Shown: in pieces, positions 23,276-35,550 of the stretch
Position numbering within the stretch: the stretch's first letter is position 1
How the letters are laid out: every line of letters begins with the position of its first letter
Source of the DNA: Leclercia adecarboxylata
Lineage (GTDB): Bacteria > Pseudomonadota > Gammaproteobacteria > Enterobacterales > Enterobacteriaceae
DNA: 64,000 nucleotides
Reading direction: 5' to 3'
Assembly (NCBI GenBank): GCA_901472455.1
Contig: LR590464.1
Span: 3,472,001 to 3,536,000, forward strand
Notes under the pieces: generated by a model
Told to the model about the DNA's origin: nothing
Database searches by the model: none
The model's input: the letters and a program-made list of their open reading frames with translations, nothing else
Made by a program: the position numbers and the translations under genes

Positions 23276-24533
23276 CGGTTCTCCCCGCATCCATTACGTC
23301 CATGACATGTGCCACCGTGTGGAAGGATCCACACACCAACACGGTATCTTCTGGTCTGGCGTCCGCCATTGCCGCGCGCCACGCCAGTTCCACGCTGGCA
23401 AAGCTCTGGCCCTGGCCGAGGTGTTGCATCAGCTGTTCGGCCGTAGCCCCACGCGGACCTTCAAGAGGTGCACAATACCAGCTATCGACCACACTCTCCA
23501 TGCAGGCCAGCGTGCCGCCAATATCTTTATCATGAAGCATACCGATAACCGCCAGCACACGCCCGGTTTTTGGCAATGATTTGAGACGTCCGGCGAGATA
23601 GGCAGCCGCATGGGGATTATGGGCGACATCCAGAATCAGACGCGGTGATTCGCTGACGATCTGGAAACGTCCGGCCAGAATCGCCTGCTGAATGCCGTCG
23701 CGAATAGCCTGCTCGTTAACAGTCAGACCGCTGGCGCGCAGTGCGGCCAGCGCAGTGGCGGCGTTCGGCTGCGGCACCTGCGGCAACGGCAGGTTCTCCA
23801 GCGCGCCTTTGGCGTCTTCAAAGCGCCAGCCACTCTCTGTCACGCTGTAGCGCCAGTCGACGTCCCGACGCTGCAACAGGGCGCCCTTTCTCCTGCGCCA
23901 CGTCAGCGATGGTGTGCGGCATATCGGGTTCACCGACAATGGCCGGTTTACCGGCCCGGAATATACCGGCTTTTTCACGGCCAATGCTTTCCCGATCTGG
24001 CCCCAGCCAGTCGGTATGATCCAGCGCGATGCTGGTGACCACCGCCACGTCTGGATCCACAATGTTAGTGGCGTCCAGACGCCCACCTAACCCGACTTCG
24101 AGATCACCACGTCCAGCTGCGCCTGCTTAAACAGCCACAGCGCCGACAGCGTGCCATATTCAAAATAGGGTCAGCGAGATATCACCGCGCGCGGCTTCAA
24201 TCTCTGCGAACGCGGCAGTATGCGCCGATTCGGCTAACTCTGCGTTCTGCACCCGCACGCGCTCGGTATAGCGCACCAGATGCGGCGAGCTGTAGACGCC
24301 CACCTTGAAGCCTGCCGCCATCAGCATGGATTCCAGCGTGCGGCAGGTGGTGCCTTTGCCGTTGGTGCCGCGACGGTAAAAACAAAAGGAGCCGGTTTCA
24401 GAACATCAAGGCGCGCCGCTACCTGGCTGACGCGCTCAAGTCCCATGTCGATGGCTTTACTGTGCAGGTTTTCCAGATAAGAAAGCCACGCGGCCAGAGG
24501 CGACGTGGCTTGGGGAAGAGTGATATTTTCCAT
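23265..24533 (-). CDS. folC: FolC, dihydrofolate synthase / folylpolyglutamate synthase
   Basis: FolC adds the first glutamate to dihydropteroate and further glutamates to folates; it is essential in E. coli. The start is MENITLPQATSPLAAWLSYL. The ATP P-loop region (VAGTNGKGTTCRTLES) is recoverable across a frame break near 24365. Other breaks are near 24165, 24100 and 23890. YGTLSALWLFKQAQLDVVIS, DPDVAVVTSIALDHTDWLGP and SPRLILDVAHNPHAAAYL match the family. Total span corresponds to 422 residues, so I treat it as one functional gene. Confidence 0.93.
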
Positions 24534-24602
24534 GTTGCGCGCTTTTCAGTTACGGTTAGGAAAGCAAAAGGGCAGCGCCACTGGCCCTGCCCTTTTGAGT
24601 TA

Positions 24603-25508
24603 TCAGGCCTCGGGTTCCTGATCCGGTACTACCACGCCTTCGCGCGGTTCATCCGGGCTCGGCGACGGCAGATTCATCAGCTTTGCCAGGATGCTGGCCA
24701 ATTTCAGGCGCATCTCCGGGCGGCGAACGATCATGTCGATAGCGCCTTTCTCGATAAGGAATTCACTGCGCTGGAAGCCCGGCGGCAGTTTCTCACGTAC
24801 CGTTTGTTCGATAACGCGCGGGCCAGCAAAGCCGATCAACGCTTTCGGCTCAGCAACGTTCAGGTCGCCCAGCATCGCGAAGCTCGCCGATACGCCGCCC
24901 ATGGTCGGGTCGGTCAGTACGGAGATGTACGGCAGACCGCGTTCCTGCATTTTCGCCAGCGCGGCGGAAGTTTTTGCCATCTGCATCAGCGACATCAGCG
25001 CTTCCTGCATACGGGCACCACCGGAGGCGGAGAAGCAGATCAGCGGACAGTTGTCTTCCAGCGCCTGCTCTACCGCACGCACGAAGCGCGCGCCAACCAC
25101 GGAACCCATTGAGCCGCCCATGAAGGAGAACTCAAACGCTGCCGCCACAACCGGCATCTCGTGCAGGGTGCCTTTCATCACGACCAGGGCGTCTTTCTCG
25201 CCGGTCTCTTTCTGCGCAGAGGCCAGACGGTCTTTGTATTTTTTGGAGTCGCGGAACTTCAGCACATCTTTCGGCTCAAGCTCGCTGCCCAGTTCAACCA
25301 GAGAACCTTCATCCAGCAGGCTATGCAGGCGGTTACGCGCCGACATACGCATGTGATGATCGCACTTAGGACAAACTTCCAGATTACGCTCCAGCTCGGC
25401 GCGGTACAGGACCTGGCCACAGCTGTCACATTTGGTCCACACCCCTTCAGGAATACTCGCTTTGCGGGTTGGGGTGATGTTACTTTTAATTCGTTCAATC
25501 CAGCTCAT
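24603..25508 (-). CDS. accD: AccD, acetyl-CoA carboxylase carboxyltransferase beta subunit
   Basis: AccD with AccA forms the carboxyltransferase that transfers CO2 from biotin to acetyl-CoA, giving malonyl-CoA. Intact, 301 residues from [10 protein letters not shown]. An N-terminal four-cysteine zinc ribbon uses Cys27, Cys30, Cys46 and Cys49. The crotonase-like core includes [19 protein letters not shown] and [16 protein letters not shown]. The C-terminal tail is three residues shorter than in E. coli. Confidence 0.98.
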   Translation of the reverse strand: MSWIERIKSNITPTRKASIPEGVWTKCDSCGQVLYRAELERNLEVCPKCDHHMRMSARNRLHSLLDEGSLVELGSELEPKDVLKFRDSKKYKDRLASAQKETGEKDALVVMKGTLHEMPVVAAAFEFSFMGGSMGSVVGARFVRAVEQALEDNCPLICFSASGGARMQEALMSLMQMAKTSAALAKMQERGLPYISVLTDPTMGGVSASFAMLGDLNVAEPKALIGFAGPRVIEQTVREKLPPGFQRSEFLIEKGAIDMIVRRPEMRLKLASILAKLMNLPSPSPDEPREGVVVPDQEPEA

Positions 25509-25650
25509 TGATAACCTTTCTGCCTGAACCAGGTTTGCTGTAAGGGGCGCATAATGCCATTTTTGCCCCCGACAGACCATGAATGTTGCACATTAAAACA
25601 TAACAGCCCGAAACTTTGGATAAAAAAGTGGTCGAACCGCAGTTGTGCTT

Positions 25651-26310
25651 TTATTTCGCTTGTTTTGCCGCCGCGCGCCGGTGACGAATAATTTCGATCA
25701 CGCCCGGCAGAATGGAGACCACAATAATCCCTACAATCAGGAGCTTGAGATTTTCCTGAATCATAGGAATGGTACCGAAGAAATAGCCTGCGTAGGTAAA
25801 GCTGAGCACCCATAACAGCGCGCCAGTGACGTTATACAGCGCGAATTGACGGTACGACATATGACCCATTCCCGCAACAAAGGGGGCAAAGGTCCTGACG
25901 ATAGGCACAAAGCGCGCAAGAATAATCGTTTTACCGCCGTGTTTCTCATAAAACGCATGGGTTTTATCGAGATAGCTGCGACGGAAGATCTTCGAGTCCG
26001 GGTTACTGAACAACCGCTCGCCAAACAAACGACCTATAGTGTAGTTCACCGCATCGCCAAGGATCGCGGCGATAAGCATCAGAACCACCATCAGGTGAAC
26101 GTTGATGTCGTTGGTTTCCAGAGAGGCCAGCGCCCCCGCCACGAACAGCAGCGAATCGCCCGGTAAGAACGGCGTCACCACCAGCCCGGTTTCACAAAAC
26201 AGGATCAGGAACAGAATGGCATACACCCAGACGCCATAATCAGCGACCAGCTCTGCCAGGTGAACATCAATATGCAGAATGAAATCAATCAGAAAGCGAA
26301 TAAAATCCAT
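25651..26310 (-). CDS. dedA: DedA, DedA/VTT-family membrane protein
   Basis: Intact 219-residue inner-membrane protein of the DedA (SNARE-associated/VTT) family. DedA family members act in envelope integrity, and some members flip undecaprenyl phosphate or phospholipids. Family motifs are [20 protein letters not shown] and the conserved [18 protein letters not shown]-type segment ([20 protein letters not shown]). It lies between truA and accD, as in E. coli. Confidence 0.96.
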   Translation of the reverse strand: MDFIRFLIDFILHIDVHLAELVADYGVWVYAILFLILFCETGLVVTPFLPGDSLLFVAGALASLETNDINVHLMVVLMLIAAILGDAVNYTIGRLFGERLFSNPDSKIFRRSYLDKTHAFYEKHGGKTIILARFVPIVRTFAPFVAGMGHMSYRQFALYNVTGALLWVLSFTYAGYFFGTIPMIQENLKLLIVGIIVVSILPGVIEIIRHRRAAAKQAK

Positions 26311-26337
26311 ATTGTCTAAACCTTTATTGCACAGCTA

Positions 26338-27150
26338 TTAGTCCGCTAAAAACAGCGGGCCCATTGGCGGTTTTGGAAGGTCAAAACGATCCGGGTAATC
26401 AACCGAGACCAGATAGAGTCCTTCCGCTTTCGCCGTTGCTGCTGCCAGGGTTCGGTCCTTCGCTGCCAGCAACTCTGCAATCCAGCTCTCCGGCTGGTGT
26501 CCGGCGCCCACTTCCATCAGGCTGCCAACAATATTCCGCACCATATGATGTACAAAGGCATTGGCTTTGATATCGACCACGACATACGCGCCATACCGGC
26601 TGACGTGAATGTGCATCACGTTGCGCCACGGCGTACGCGACTGGCACTGTACCGCGCGAAACGAGGTAAAGTCGTTTTCGCCAATCAGTGCCTGTGCCGC
26701 GCGGTGCATGCGATCGGCATCCAGCGGCTCGTAAAAATGCGTTACGCCCTGGCCTAACACCGCCGGACGCAGACGCTGATTGTAGATGATGTAACGGTAG
26801 CGACGCGCAGTTGCGCTGAAACGCGCGTGAAAATCGTCCGGCACAGTTTTGACCCAACGCACCGCGATGTCTCCAGGCAAATTCGCATTTACCCCCAGCG
26901 TCCAGGCCGCGTCTTTGCGCACCGCAGTGGTTTCAAAATGCACCACCTGCCCCGTGCCGTGGACACCCGCGTCGGTACGCCCCGCGCACAGGACATTTAC
27001 AGGCTCATTTGCCACCTGAGAGAGCGCTTTCTCCAGTTTCTCCTGGACGCTGCGCACCTCGTTCTGACGCTGCCAGCCATAATATTTACTGCCATCGTAC
27101 TCAATCCCGAGGGCAATTTTATGGACCGGCTTTTGTTCCACTTCTGACAT
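26338..27150 (-). CDS. truA: TruA, tRNA pseudouridine(38-40) synthase
   Basis: TruA makes pseudouridine at positions 38-40 of the tRNA anticodon arm. Started at [20 protein letters not shown] the product is 270 residues, as in E. coli; a longer upstream frame is usg sequence read in another frame. The catalytic Asp is in [20 protein letters not shown]. The start ATG shares one base with the usg stop codon (TGATG), implying translational coupling. Confidence 0.97.
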   Translation of the reverse strand: MSEVEQKPVHKIALGIEYDGSKYYGWQRQNEVRSVQEKLEKALSQVANEPVNVLCAGRTDAGVHGTGQVVHFETTAVRKDAAWTLGVNANLPGDIAVRWVKTVPDDFHARFSATARRYRYIIYNQRLRPAVLGQGVTHFYEPLDADRMHRAAQALIGENDFTSFRAVQCQSRTPWRNVMHIHVSRYGAYVVVDIKANAFVHHMVRNIVGSLMEVGAGHQPESWIAELLAAKDRTLAAATAKAEGLYLVSVDYPDRFDLPKPPMGPLFLAD

Positions 27151-28163
27151 CAGTACAGATACTCCTGCACCAGTTTTTCGGCAACTTTCACCGCCATCAG
27201 CGCGCCACCGAAACGAACGTTGTCGGCCACTGACCAGAACTGGATCTGCTCCGGCATGCCATAGTCGTTGCGGACACAACCGACGGAGAGGCGGGCATTA
27301 CCCGTTGCATCGCCGACCTGAGTCGGGAACGCGCTCTCTTCGGACAGTTCGATATCCTCACCGCGGGCAAAAGCGTCACGCGCCTCTTCCGCTGCCAGCG
27401 GACGCATGGCTTCGAAGCCCACCATCTGGGCATGGCCGTAAAACACTGGCGACTGCACGCAGTTGGCGGAGATCATCAGCCCGTCGTCCTGCAGGATCTT
27501 ACGTACCTCATCGACGAGTCGGCGCTCTTCACGCACGCTACCTTCGCGATCCGGCAGCAGCGGCAGCATGTTGAAGGCCAGCTGACGACCAAAGAAATCC
27601 TCATCGTCCACCGGAATCCCGTTCAGCAGCTTCGCGCTCTGCCCGGCCAGGGCGTCTACCGCTTTTTTGCCGTGGGCAGAGGCCGACAACAGGCTGGTGA
27701 CGTTGATACGGGATAAGCCGCCATCGTCAATCAGCGGTTTCAGGGCAGTGAGCAACTGGCTGGTAAGGCTGTCCGGTACGGCGATGATATTACGGTTACG
27801 GTAGTCGGCCAGCACGAACGGGTTTACGTCCGGCACCACGAGCGGCACATCCGGCTCAAGGGCGAACAGGCCGCTTGAATCAATCACCAGACAGCCGGCG
27901 TTGGTGGCTTCTTCGATATAGATTGCGGAAGCTTCAGCCCCGGCAACGAAAAAGGCCAACTGCGCCTGGGTCCAGTCAAATTCAGCCGCATCCTGAACGC
28001 GTACCGATTTGCCCTCATAACGCAGATGTTCACCAGCGCTTTCATTACGCGCCAGGGCAAAGATCTCCCCCACCGGGAACTGACGCTCGGCAAGGGTTTC
28101 GAGCAGGGCTTCACCCACGGCGCCCGTAGCGCCCAGTATGGCAATGTTCCAGCCTTCAGACAT
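27150..28163 (-). CDS. usg: Usg, aspartate-semialdehyde dehydrogenase-like protein
   Basis: Intact 337-residue paralogue of Asd with the N-terminal NAD(P)-binding fold ([18 protein letters not shown]) and C-terminal dimerisation domain. E. coli Usg is not known to have Asd activity. The usual active-site Cys context is altered ([20 protein letters not shown] is conserved in Usg). The gene sits between pdxB and truA and overlaps truA by one base. Confidence 0.95.
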   Translation of the reverse strand: MSEGWNIAILGATGAVGEALLETLAERQFPVGEIFALARNESAGEHLRYEGKSVRVQDAAEFDWTQAQLAFFVAGAEASAIYIEEATNAGCLVIDSSGLFALEPDVPLVVPDVNPFVLADYRNRNIIAVPDSLTSQLLTALKPLIDDGGLSRINVTSLLSASAHGKKAVDALAGQSAKLLNGIPVDDEDFFGRQLAFNMLPLLPDREGSVREERRLVDEVRKILQDDGLMISANCVQSPVFYGHAQMVGFEAMRPLAAEEARDAFARGEDIELSEESAFPTQVGDATGNARLSVGCVRNDYGMPEQIQFWSVADNVRFGGALMAVKVAEKLVQEYLY

Positions 28164-28230
28164 GGTGGTTTACTCCAGAAATAAAAAAGCGTCCCCGGCG
28201 GGTTATCCGCCAGGGAGCATTAAGAAGACA

Positions 28231-29367
28231 TTAACGAACCGGATGATGAGTGGCGTTGAACCCCAGCTTATGCAGCAGTGATGCCGCCGCAGCGTCATCA
28301 CACATCACATAGAGGGAAGACCATTCGCGGCGCTCCACATAATGCTTGCGCAGCTTGTCGAATTCACCCGGCATACCCGCCACTTTTCGCAGCAGCGCGT
28401 CATCGCGGCGCACATCATACACTAAATGCACCAGCCTTTTCAGCGTTGCCTGATCCAGCGGGCCATGCAGGGTAATGCGGCCAAATTCTGGCGGCGGAAG
28501 CAGAGTATCCAGCGCCACCTGCTGCGATTTACCAATAAAGGTACTGTAGGCTTCAAACACCTGGGTGGTGCCGCGCGCTTTGCCTTCCAGGGTGTAGCCC
28601 GCAATGTGCGCGGTGCCAATATCCACTTTATTCAGCAGATCCACGTTGAGATCCGGCTCCGGCTCCCAGACGTCCAGCACTACGCTAAGCGCCTGACCGG
28701 CGTCCAGACGCTTGAGCAGCGCAGCGTTATCTACCACCGGACCACGACAGGCGTTAATCAGAATGGTGTCCGGCTTCAGGCGGCTGATGAGCGCCTCATC
28801 GGCCAGGTGCAGGGATTTATAAGGCCCATCTTTAAACAGCGGCGTATGGAAGGTAAGCACGTCACATTCGGCCACCAGCTCGTCCAGGCTGTGGAAATCG
28901 CCCTCATCGCCACGGTCGGCGCGGGGAGGATCGCACAGCAGCGTGCGGATGCCTAACGCCTCAAGGCGTTTTTGCAGGCGGCTGCCGACGTTACCAACCC
29001 CGACAATGCCGACGGTACGATCGGCCAGGCTAAACCCGTCACGCTCGGCCAGCATCAGCAGGGAAGAGAAAACATACTCCACGACCGCAATGGCATTACA
29101 GCCCGGCGCGGCGGAAAAACCGATCCCCGCCTGCTTCAGCCACGCGTCATCCACATGATCGGTTCCCGCGGTTGCCGTCCCGACAAACTTCACCGCTTTG
29201 CCAGATAACAGCGCCTCATTCACTTTGGTCACTGAGCGCACCATCAGGGCGTCGGCATCGTCCAGCTCTGCGACCGGGATCGGGCGTCCGGGAACGGCCT
29301 TAACCTCACCCAGGCGGCTAAAAAGCTCGCGGGCGTAAGGCATATTTTCATCAACGAGGATTTTCAC
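28231..29367 (-). CDS. pdxB: PdxB, erythronate-4-phosphate dehydrogenase
   Basis: PdxB oxidises 4-phosphoerythronate in the DXP-dependent pyridoxal phosphate pathway. Intact, 378 residues, the same as E. coli. NAD-binding motif [20 protein letters not shown]; catalytic Arg/Glu/His region [15 protein letters not shown] and [18 protein letters not shown]-terminal PdxB dimerisation domain follows. It is the first gene of the pdxB-usg-truA-dedA-accD-folC-dedD series and diverges from flk across 114 bp. Confidence 0.97.
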   Translation of the reverse strand: MKILVDENMPYARELFSRLGEVKAVPGRPIPVAELDDADALMVRSVTKVNEALLSGKAVKFVGTATAGTDHVDDAWLKQAGIGFSAAPGCNAIAVVEYVFSSLLMLAERDGFSLADRTVGIVGVGNVGSRLQKRLEALGIRTLLCDPPRADRGDEGDFHSLDELVAECDVLTFHTPLFKDGPYKSLHLADEALISRLKPDTILINACRGPVVDNAALLKRLDAGQALSVVLDVWEPEPDLNVDLLNKVDIGTAHIAGYTLEGKARGTTQVFEAYSTFIGKSQQVALDTLLPPPEFGRITLHGPLDQATLKRLVHLVYDVRRDDALLRKVAGMPGEFDKLRKHYVERREWSSLYVMCDDAAAASLLHKLGFNATHHPVR

Positions 29368-29481
29368 GTCTGAGTACCTGTTTGAGAGGAAGTTAACCGG
29401 TCAAGTGTGCCATAATCTGGCCGCCAGGCATATACGTAACCTGGTTTACGCTGAGTAACGACTTTAAGGATTTTTTTAACG

Positions 29482-30488
29482 ATGCAGCCCATTTCAGGTA
29501 CGCCGCCGCAACCTCCGGGTGACGGCCCGCGTCCGTCTCATGTCGCAGGCGAACAGCCCCTCTCCACACAGCAGCGCACCGTTCTGGAGCGCCTGATTAC
29601 CCGGCTGATTGCCCTGACGTCGCAGCAGAATGCGGAAGTGTGGGCCGGGGTCAAACACGATCTGGGCCTGAAGAGTGATGCCCCTATGCTGTCGCGCCAC
29701 TTCCCTGCTGCAGAGCAAAACCTGAACCAGCGCCTGGACACCGCTCAGCAAAACCACACTACCCGGCAGAGGGTCTCGCAGCTGACGGAGCTGTTAAGCC
29801 AGGGGAATAACCGCCAGGCGGTCAGCGATTTTATTCGCCAGCAGTATGGTCACACGGCGCTCCACCAGCTGACGCCTGACCAGCTCAAAACGGTGCTGAC
29901 GCTGCTGCAAAATAACCAGCTCACCATTCCGCAGCCGCAGCAACGTCCGGCTACCGAACGCCCGTTGCTGCCTGCCGAACATAATACGCTCAAGCAGATG
30001 GTCACCCGGCTTGCCGCTGCCACGGGCGAGCCGACCAAGCTGATCTGGCAGTCGATGCTGGAGTTGTCGGGAGTGAAAGTGGGTGAGTTAATACCGGCCA
30101 GACAGTTTACTCATCTTGCCACCTGGCTGCAGGCGCGCCAGACACTGAGCACCCAAAGCGCGCCAACGCTGCATACCCTGCAGGCGGCGCTGAAACAGCC
30201 GCTGGAACCCCAGGAGTGGAACAACATTCAGGACTATGCTCAGCAGAACTGGCAGGCGACCGCCGCAGACGGTGCTGACGACCGCCCAGGTTCAGGAGCT
30301 GCTGAACGTGATCTTTACCCGCCGTACCGAGCGTGAAAATGGCACGATTGAAGTGCGCAATATCCAGCCGATCTACAGTCCGCTGTTTGCCCCCGGTCGT
30401 GGAAACCTTTAAAACCCTTTCTGCCCGTCCTGGATTGATGTTTATTGCGTTGATTATTGCGCTGGCGATTTTCTTGCTGGTGATGTGA
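29482..30488 (+). CDS. flk: Flk, flagellar assembly checkpoint protein
   Basis: Flk (RflH) is a membrane-anchored protein that links P- and L-ring completion to control of FlgM secretion and hook-length switching. It starts MQPISGTPPQPPGDGPRPSH, has a Pro/Gln-rich N-terminal half and ends with a single C-terminal anchor (GLMFIALIIALAIFLLVM). Two extra bases, near 30273 and 30396, break the frame; corrected length is about 334 residues, against 331 in E. coli. The N-terminal half is more divergent than its neighbours, as usual for Flk. Confidence 0.9.
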
Positions 30489-30495
30489 TGTTATC

Positions 30496-30520
30496 GCCCG
30501 GTGGCGCTACGCTACCGGGC
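30496..30520. repeat. REP-like palindrome between flk and yfcJ
   Basis: GCCCGGTGGCGC-T-ACGCTACCGGGC, a REP-type stem in the short gap between convergent genes. Confidence 0.72.
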
Positions 30521-30529
30521 AGCAAGCTG

Positions 30530-31711
30530 TTACGCCTTACGAAACGCCACCAACGTCACCACAATCCCCACCACCGCCGACACCGCCCCCCGGCCAAAAA
30601 TACCGACGGATAGCCAAACGACGTGGCTAACAGCCCCGCCAGCGGCCCGGTCACACCGTATGAGATATCCTGAAACGCCGCATAGCCGCCGAGTGCCGTG
30701 CCGCGCACCTGTGGGGGCAACACGCTTCACGACTTCGACACCCAATGCCGGGAAAATCAGCGAGCAGCCGCAGCCGGTCAGGGCCGCGCCAAGCAGTGCC
30801 ACCGGCGCGGTTGGCGCCTGCCAGAGCAGCACCAGGCCAATGGTTTCAATCACCAGCGACGCCACTGCCACCTTCACGCCACCATAACGATCCGGCATCC
30901 AGCCGAACAACACCCGCATCAGGACAAACGCGCCGCCAAAGGCGGTAAGCGTAAAACCTGCCATCGCCCAGCCACGGCTCATAAAGTACAGCGAGACGAA
31001 AGTCCCGATCACCGCAAAGCCTACCCCCTGCAATGCCAGGCCCAGACCTGGCTGCCAGATTTGCCCCACGACGCTCCACAGGGAAGGACGTTCGCCTTTA
31101 TGGGCCGGCACTTTACGTACCGAACCGTTAAACGCCCATGCCAGCAACGGCAATACCATCGTGGTAGCGGCCAGGGCCGCAAAACCAAACTGGCTATTAA
31201 TTAACAGACCCAGCGGTGCGCCAGCGGCCAGCGCACCATAGATGGCCATCCCGTTCCAGGACATGACTTTGCCGGAACGTGCAGGCCCTACCAGCCCCAT
31301 TCCCCAGGTCAGGGTGCCGGTCAACAGCTGACTTTCTCCAAAACCGAGAATCAAGCGCCCCACCACCAGCAGCGCGAATTTATACGCAGCCTCTACCGGC
31401 AGCAGCGCGGCCAGTAGCCATGCGCCGCCCGCCAGCCCGCAAGCGAACATGCCCTGCAGCGCCGAGCGTTTTGCCCCGTGCTGATCCGCCAGACGCCCGG
31501 CATAGCCGCGGGTTAATACCGTCGCTAAAAACTGAATGCCCACGGCGATACCGACCATGGTATTGCCATAGCCCAGCTCCTGGTGAACAAACAGCGGGAT
31601 CACCGGCAACGGCAGACCAACGGTCATATAGGTCAGAAATACCGCAAAGGCGATACGGAACAGCGAGGTATTCCCGGAGGAGGCGTTTTTATCTGAGGTA
31701 ATGGCCGTCAT
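30530..31711 (-). CDS. yfcJ: YfcJ, MFS transporter (UPF0226)
   Basis: A twelve-segment major facilitator protein of unknown substrate, homologous to E. coli YfcJ (392 residues). The start is [13 protein letters not shown]. Conserved loops are [20 protein letters not shown] and [17 protein letters not shown]. Between about 30720 and 30600 the translation departs from the family (expected [20 protein letters not shown]) and then returns to frame before [18 protein letters not shown]. That indicates compensating indels, probably sequencing errors. Confidence 0.9.
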   Translation of the reverse strand: MTAITSDKNASSGNTSLFRIAFAVFLTYMTVGLPLPVIPLFVHQELGYGNTMVGIAVGIQFLATVLTRGYAGRLADQHGAKRSALQGMFACGLAGGAWLLAALLPVEAAYKFALLVVGRLILGFGESQLLTGTLTWGMGLVGPARSGKVMSWNGMAIYGALAAGAPLGLLINSQFGFAALAATTMVLPLLAWAFNGSVRKVPAHKGERPSLWSVVGQIWQPGLGLALQGVGFAVIGTFVSLYFMSRGWAMAGFTLTAFGGAFVLMRVLFGWMPDRYGGVKVAVASLVIETIGLVLLWQAPTAPVALLGAALTGCGCSLIFPALGVEVVKRVAPTGARHGTRRLCGVSGYLIRCDRAAGGAVSHVVWLSVGIFGRGAVSAVVGIVVTLVAFRKA

Positions 31712-31733
31712 GCATAACTCCATGTTCAGGCAT

Positions 31734-31759
31734 AAAAAAAGGGAGCCAGAGGCTCCCTT
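31734..31759 (-). terminator. Rho-independent terminator of fabB
   Basis: Minus strand GGGAGCC-TCT-GGCTCCC followed by seven T, 20 bp after the fabB stop codon. Confidence 0.93.
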
Positions 31760-31778
31760 CTACTATACATTCAAACGC

Positions 31779-32996
31779 TTATGCTTTCAGCTTACGCATG
31801 ACCAGTGTGGCGTTGGTGCCGCCGAAACCGAAGCTGTTGGACATCACGGTGTTCAGCTCGCGCTCGGTGGTTGCGGTAACGATATTCAGGCCAGCAGCCT
31901 GCTCGTCCAGCTCTTCCACGTTGATGCTTGGGGCGATGAAGCCGTGTTCCAGCATCAGCAGAGAGTAAATGGCTTCCTGCACGCCAGCGGCACCCAGAGA
32001 GTGACCGGTCATGGCTTTGGTCGCGGAGATGGCCGGGCTGTTGTCGCCGAACACTTCGCGGATTGCACCCAGCTCTTTTACGTCGCCTACAGGCGTAGAG
32101 GTGCCGTGAGAGTTCAGATAGTCGATTGGGGTATCCAGACCGTGCATCGCCATCTTCATGCAGCGCACTGCGCCTTCACCTGATGGGGCAACCATGTCAG
32201 CGCCATCGGAAGTTGCACCGTAGCCAACGATCTCAGCGTAGATGTGTGCGCCACGGGCCAGAGCGTGTTCCAGCTCTTCAACCACAACCATACCGCCGCC
32301 GCCTGCGATAACGAAGCCGTCACGGCTTGCATCATAGGTACGGGAGGCTTTTTCTGGGGTTTCGTTGTATTTGGTAGACAGTGCACCCATCGCGTCGAAC
32401 TCACAGGCCATTTCCCAGCCCAGCTCTTCGCCGCCGCCAGCAAAAACGATGTCCTGTTTGCCCAGTTGGATCTGCTCAACCGCGTTACCGATACAGTGTG
32501 CAGAGGTGGCACAAGCAGAGCTGATGGAGTAGTTTACGCCATGAATTTTGAACGGCGTTGCGAGGCAGGCGGAAACCGCTGAACCCATCGCCTTGGTCAC
32601 AACGTATGGACCCACCGCTTTCAGGCCGCGCGGGCTACGCATGGCGTCGGCACCGAAGACCTGAGCTTTTGATGAGCCACCGGAGCCAGCAATCAGGCCC
32701 ACACGTGGATTGTTCTGGTAAACCTCTTCGCTCAGGCCTGCATCAGCAATCGCTTCCTGCATGGAGAGGTAGGCGTAGATAGAGGCATCGTTCATGAAAC
32801 GGACCACTTTGCGATCGATCATGCCCGTGGTGTCCAGTTTGACATTACCCCATACGTGGCTACGCATGCCAGAATCTTTAAACTCTTCAGAGAAGGTGAT
32901 CCCGGAGCGTCCTTCACGCAGAGATGCCAGGACTTCCTGCTGGTTATTACCGATGCTGGAAACGATGCCCAAGCCAGTAATCACTGCACGTTTCAT
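31779..32996 (-). CDS. fabB: FabB, 3-oxoacyl-ACP synthase I
   Basis: FabB elongates acyl-ACP in fatty acid synthesis and is required for unsaturated fatty acids. Intact, 405 residues. Active-site Cys163 is in [16 protein letters not shown], the catalytic histidines are in [12 protein letters not shown] and [12 protein letters not shown], and the C-terminal signature is [15 protein letters not shown] FabR operator-like palindrome lies about 48-65 bp upstream of the start. Confidence 0.98.
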   Translation of the reverse strand: MKRAVITGLGIVSSIGNNQQEVLASLREGRSGITFSEEFKDSGMRSHVWGNVKLDTTGMIDRKVVRFMNDASIYAYLSMQEAIADAGLSEEVYQNNPRVGLIAGSGGSSKAQVFGADAMRSPRGLKAVGPYVVTKAMGSAVSACLATPFKIHGVNYSISSACATSAHCIGNAVEQIQLGKQDIVFAGGGEELGWEMACEFDAMGALSTKYNETPEKASRTYDASRDGFVIAGGGGMVVVEELEHALARGAHIYAEIVGYGATSDGADMVAPSGEGAVRCMKMAMHGLDTPIDYLNSHGTSTPVGDVKELGAIREVFGDNSPAISATKAMTGHSLGAAGVQEAIYSLLMLEHGFIAPSINVEELDEQAAGLNIVTATTERELNTVMSNSFGFGGTNATLVMRKLKA

Positions 32997-33043
32997 TCAA
33001 TACCTCTGTAAGTCGCACTATTTTAAGTTTCGAGTCGCACAAT

Positions 33044-33060
33044 AGCGTACACTTGTACGC
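33044..33060 (-). promoter_or_regulatory. FabR operator-like palindrome upstream of fabB
   Basis: AGCGTACACTTGTACGC contains the palindrome GCGTAC-ACTT-GTACGC and matches the FabR site found upstream of fabB and fabA in E. coli. A FadR site is expected next to it (around 33062-33080), but I cannot place it with confidence. Confidence 0.72.
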
Positions 33061-33154
33061 CGAACAAGTCCGATCAGCCAATTTCTGCGGAAATTTGCAC
33101 CGACAGACGCACATCGTTAAGATCGCGGCACAGCCTGTCAGACGAGTAACTTAC

Positions 33155-35159
33155 GTGAAACAAAACGCCATACAACCTGCCAACCTCGAATTCAACGCTG
33201 AGGGTACACCTGTTTCCCGAGATTTTGATGATGTCTACTTCTCTAAATGATAACGGACTGGAGGAGACACGTTATGTTTTCCTCGACGGAAACCAGCTGA
33301 ATTCCCGTTTTCCTCATCATCCCCGCAGTCTGTTTGTGGTGGCGGAGAGCGGATTTGGCACCGGGTTGAATTTTCTCACTCTCTGGCAAGCCTTCGATCG
33401 CTTCCGCGCGGCTCACCCTGACGCTACGCTGCAAAGGTTACATTTCATCAGTTTTGAGAAATTCCCGCTGTCTGCCGAAGATTTGCGTCTGGCGCACCAG
33501 CACTGGCCTGAATTAGCGCCATGGGCAGAGCAGCTTCAGGCCCAGTGGCCACTGCCTATCGCGGGCTGCCATCGTCTTCTGCTGGACGGCGGGCGAGTGA
33601 CCCTCGATATCTGGCTCGGTGATATCAACGAACTGACTGACAAGCTCGATGATTCTCTCAACCAGCAGGTTGATGCCTGGTTCCTCGACGGGTTTGCGCC
33701 GTCCAAAAACCCGGATATGTGGAGTCCGCAGCTGTTTGCCGCGATGGCCCGCCTGGCGCGCCCTGGGGCGACGCTCGCCACTTTTACCTGTGCCGGGTTT
33801 GTGCGCCGTGGTCTGCAGGATGCGGGCTTCACCGTGCAAAAAACCAAAGGCTTTGGCCGCAAGCGCGAAATGCTCATTGGGGTGATGGAGCAAAATCACC
33901 CTTCCCCTGCCCGCACGCCGTGGTTTGCCCGCACCGCCAGCGATGGGCGGGAAACCGCTGTGGTTGGCGGCGGGATTGCCAGCGCCCTGCTGTCGCTGGC
34001 GCTGCTACGCCGTGGCTGGCAGGTGACGCTCTACTGCGCCGATGAGGCTCCGGCAACGGGGGCTTCCGGCAATCGCCAGGGGGCGCTTTACCCTTTGCTG
34101 AGCGCCCACGATGCGGCGTTGAGCCAGTTTTTCCCGACGGCGTTTACCTTCGCTCGTCGTTTATACGATGCCCTGCCGGTCGCGTTTGATCATGACTGGT
34201 GCGGCGTGACGCAACTTGGCTGGGATGAAAAGAGTCAGCAGAAAATTAACCACATGCTCGCCCTGGGCCTGCCCGGGCAGATCGCCGTTGCGGTTAACGC
34301 CGAACAGGTAGAAGAGAGTATCGGCGTACCGACCGGCTGCGGCGGGATCCAGTATCCGCTCGGCGGCTGGCTATGCCCGGCACAGCTTACCGCGGCGGTC
34401 ATCACCCTGGCAGAAACGCTCGGCCTGCAGGTGCAGTATGGCCGCAAGGTGACGTCGCTGGCGCAGACCGGGGCGCACTGGTCGCTGCAGTTTGACGACG
34501 GTGAGTCCGCGCAGCACGGCAGCGTGGTGCTGGCGAACGGGCATGGCATCAGTCAGTTCAGCCAGACCGCACAGCTGCCGGTTTATCCGGTAGGCGGTCA
34601 GGTGAGCCATATCCCGGCGGCACCGCAGCTGAGCCAGCTGCGTCAGGTCCTCTGCTACGACGGATATCTGACGCCGCAAAACCCGGCTAACGGGCAGCAC
34701 TGTATCGGCGCAAGTTACCATCGTGGGCAGACGGAGCCGCAGTATAGCGACGAGGATCAGCAGCATAATCGCCAGCGGCTGATCGACTGCTTCCCGCAGG
34801 CAGCATGGGCGCGTGAGGTGGATGTCAGCGCCGGAGAGGCACGCAACGGCATTCGCTGCGCCACCCGCGACCACCTGCCGATGACCGGGACTGTGCCGGA
34901 CTATGACACTACCCTGTCGGCGTATCAGGATTTAGCCGCCAATAAAGATCAGGCGGTGAGTGCCCCGGAGCACCGTAATCTGTTTATGCTGGGCGGGCTG
35001 GGTTCACGCGGGCTTTGCACAGCCCCGCTGACGGCTGAAATCCTTGCCGCGCAAATGAGCCATGAGCCGATCCCGCTGGATGCCGCGACGCTGGCAGCGC
35101 TGAATCCGAATCGATTATGGGTGCGGAAGTTGCTGAAGGGGAAAAGGGTGAAATCCTAA
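33155..35159 (+). CDS. mnmC: MnmC, bifunctional tRNA (mnm5s2U34) modification enzyme
   Basis: MnmC completes mnm5s2U at the tRNA wobble position. The C-terminal FAD oxidase removes carboxymethyl or glycyl groups, and the N-terminal SAM domain methylates nm5U. The start is GTG at 33155 ([20 protein letters not shown]). One extra A near 33245 shifts the frame at [17 protein letters not shown]. The SAM motif is [20 protein letters not shown], and the FAD motif is [20 protein letters not shown]. Corrected length is 667 residues. It is divergent from fabB. Confidence 0.95.
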
Positions 35160-35236
35160 GCCCGGCAAACGTGGCGCCACCGGGCGTCTGGCTGTGGAGC
35201 CATTCGCGCGCCGGGCGGCGCTTTCGCTTGCCCGGC
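35160..35236. repeat. BIME-like pair of REP palindromes
   Basis: Two REP-type stems, 35160-35185 (GCCCGGCAAACG-CACCGGGC type) and 35210-35236 (GCCGGGCGGCGC-CTTGCCCGGC type), lie in opposite orientation between convergent mnmC and yfcL. Confidence 0.75.
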
Positions 35237-35255
35237 TACCTCTCCTGACGCTAAC

Positions 35256-35537
35256 TTATGACGTCAGGCTGGCTTTCTGAAACAGGGTTTCCCACATTCC
35301 CAGCACAAGCGACTGGTCGCGTGGGGAGAGTTCGCCTGCCAGAATGGCTTTTTCCAGGCTGCGGGCCACTTCAGCGTGTACCGCTGCGGGTGAATGGTCA
35401 TCCCCGGCTTCCAGCTCGGCAACAGCCAGCGTCAGGTGCCCACGCAGATAACCGCTGGCGAACAGCTCATCGTCACTGGCGTGTTCTACCATGTCATCAA
35501 TTAACGCCAGAATGCGTGATTCAAACTCTGCGATCAT
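35256..35537 (-). CDS. yfcL: YfcL, conserved hypothetical protein
   Basis: Intact 93-residue acidic, helical protein close to E. coli YfcL (92 residues). No function is known. It contains no membrane segment or signal peptide. It lies 13 bp downstream of epmC and is probably co-transcribed with it. Confidence 0.92.
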   Translation of the reverse strand: MIAEFESRILALIDDMVEHASDDELFASGYLRGHLTLAVAELEAGDDHSPAAVHAEVARSLEKAILAGELSPRDQSLVLGMWETLFQKASLTS

Positions 35538-35550
35538 CTTCTTTCCTCTA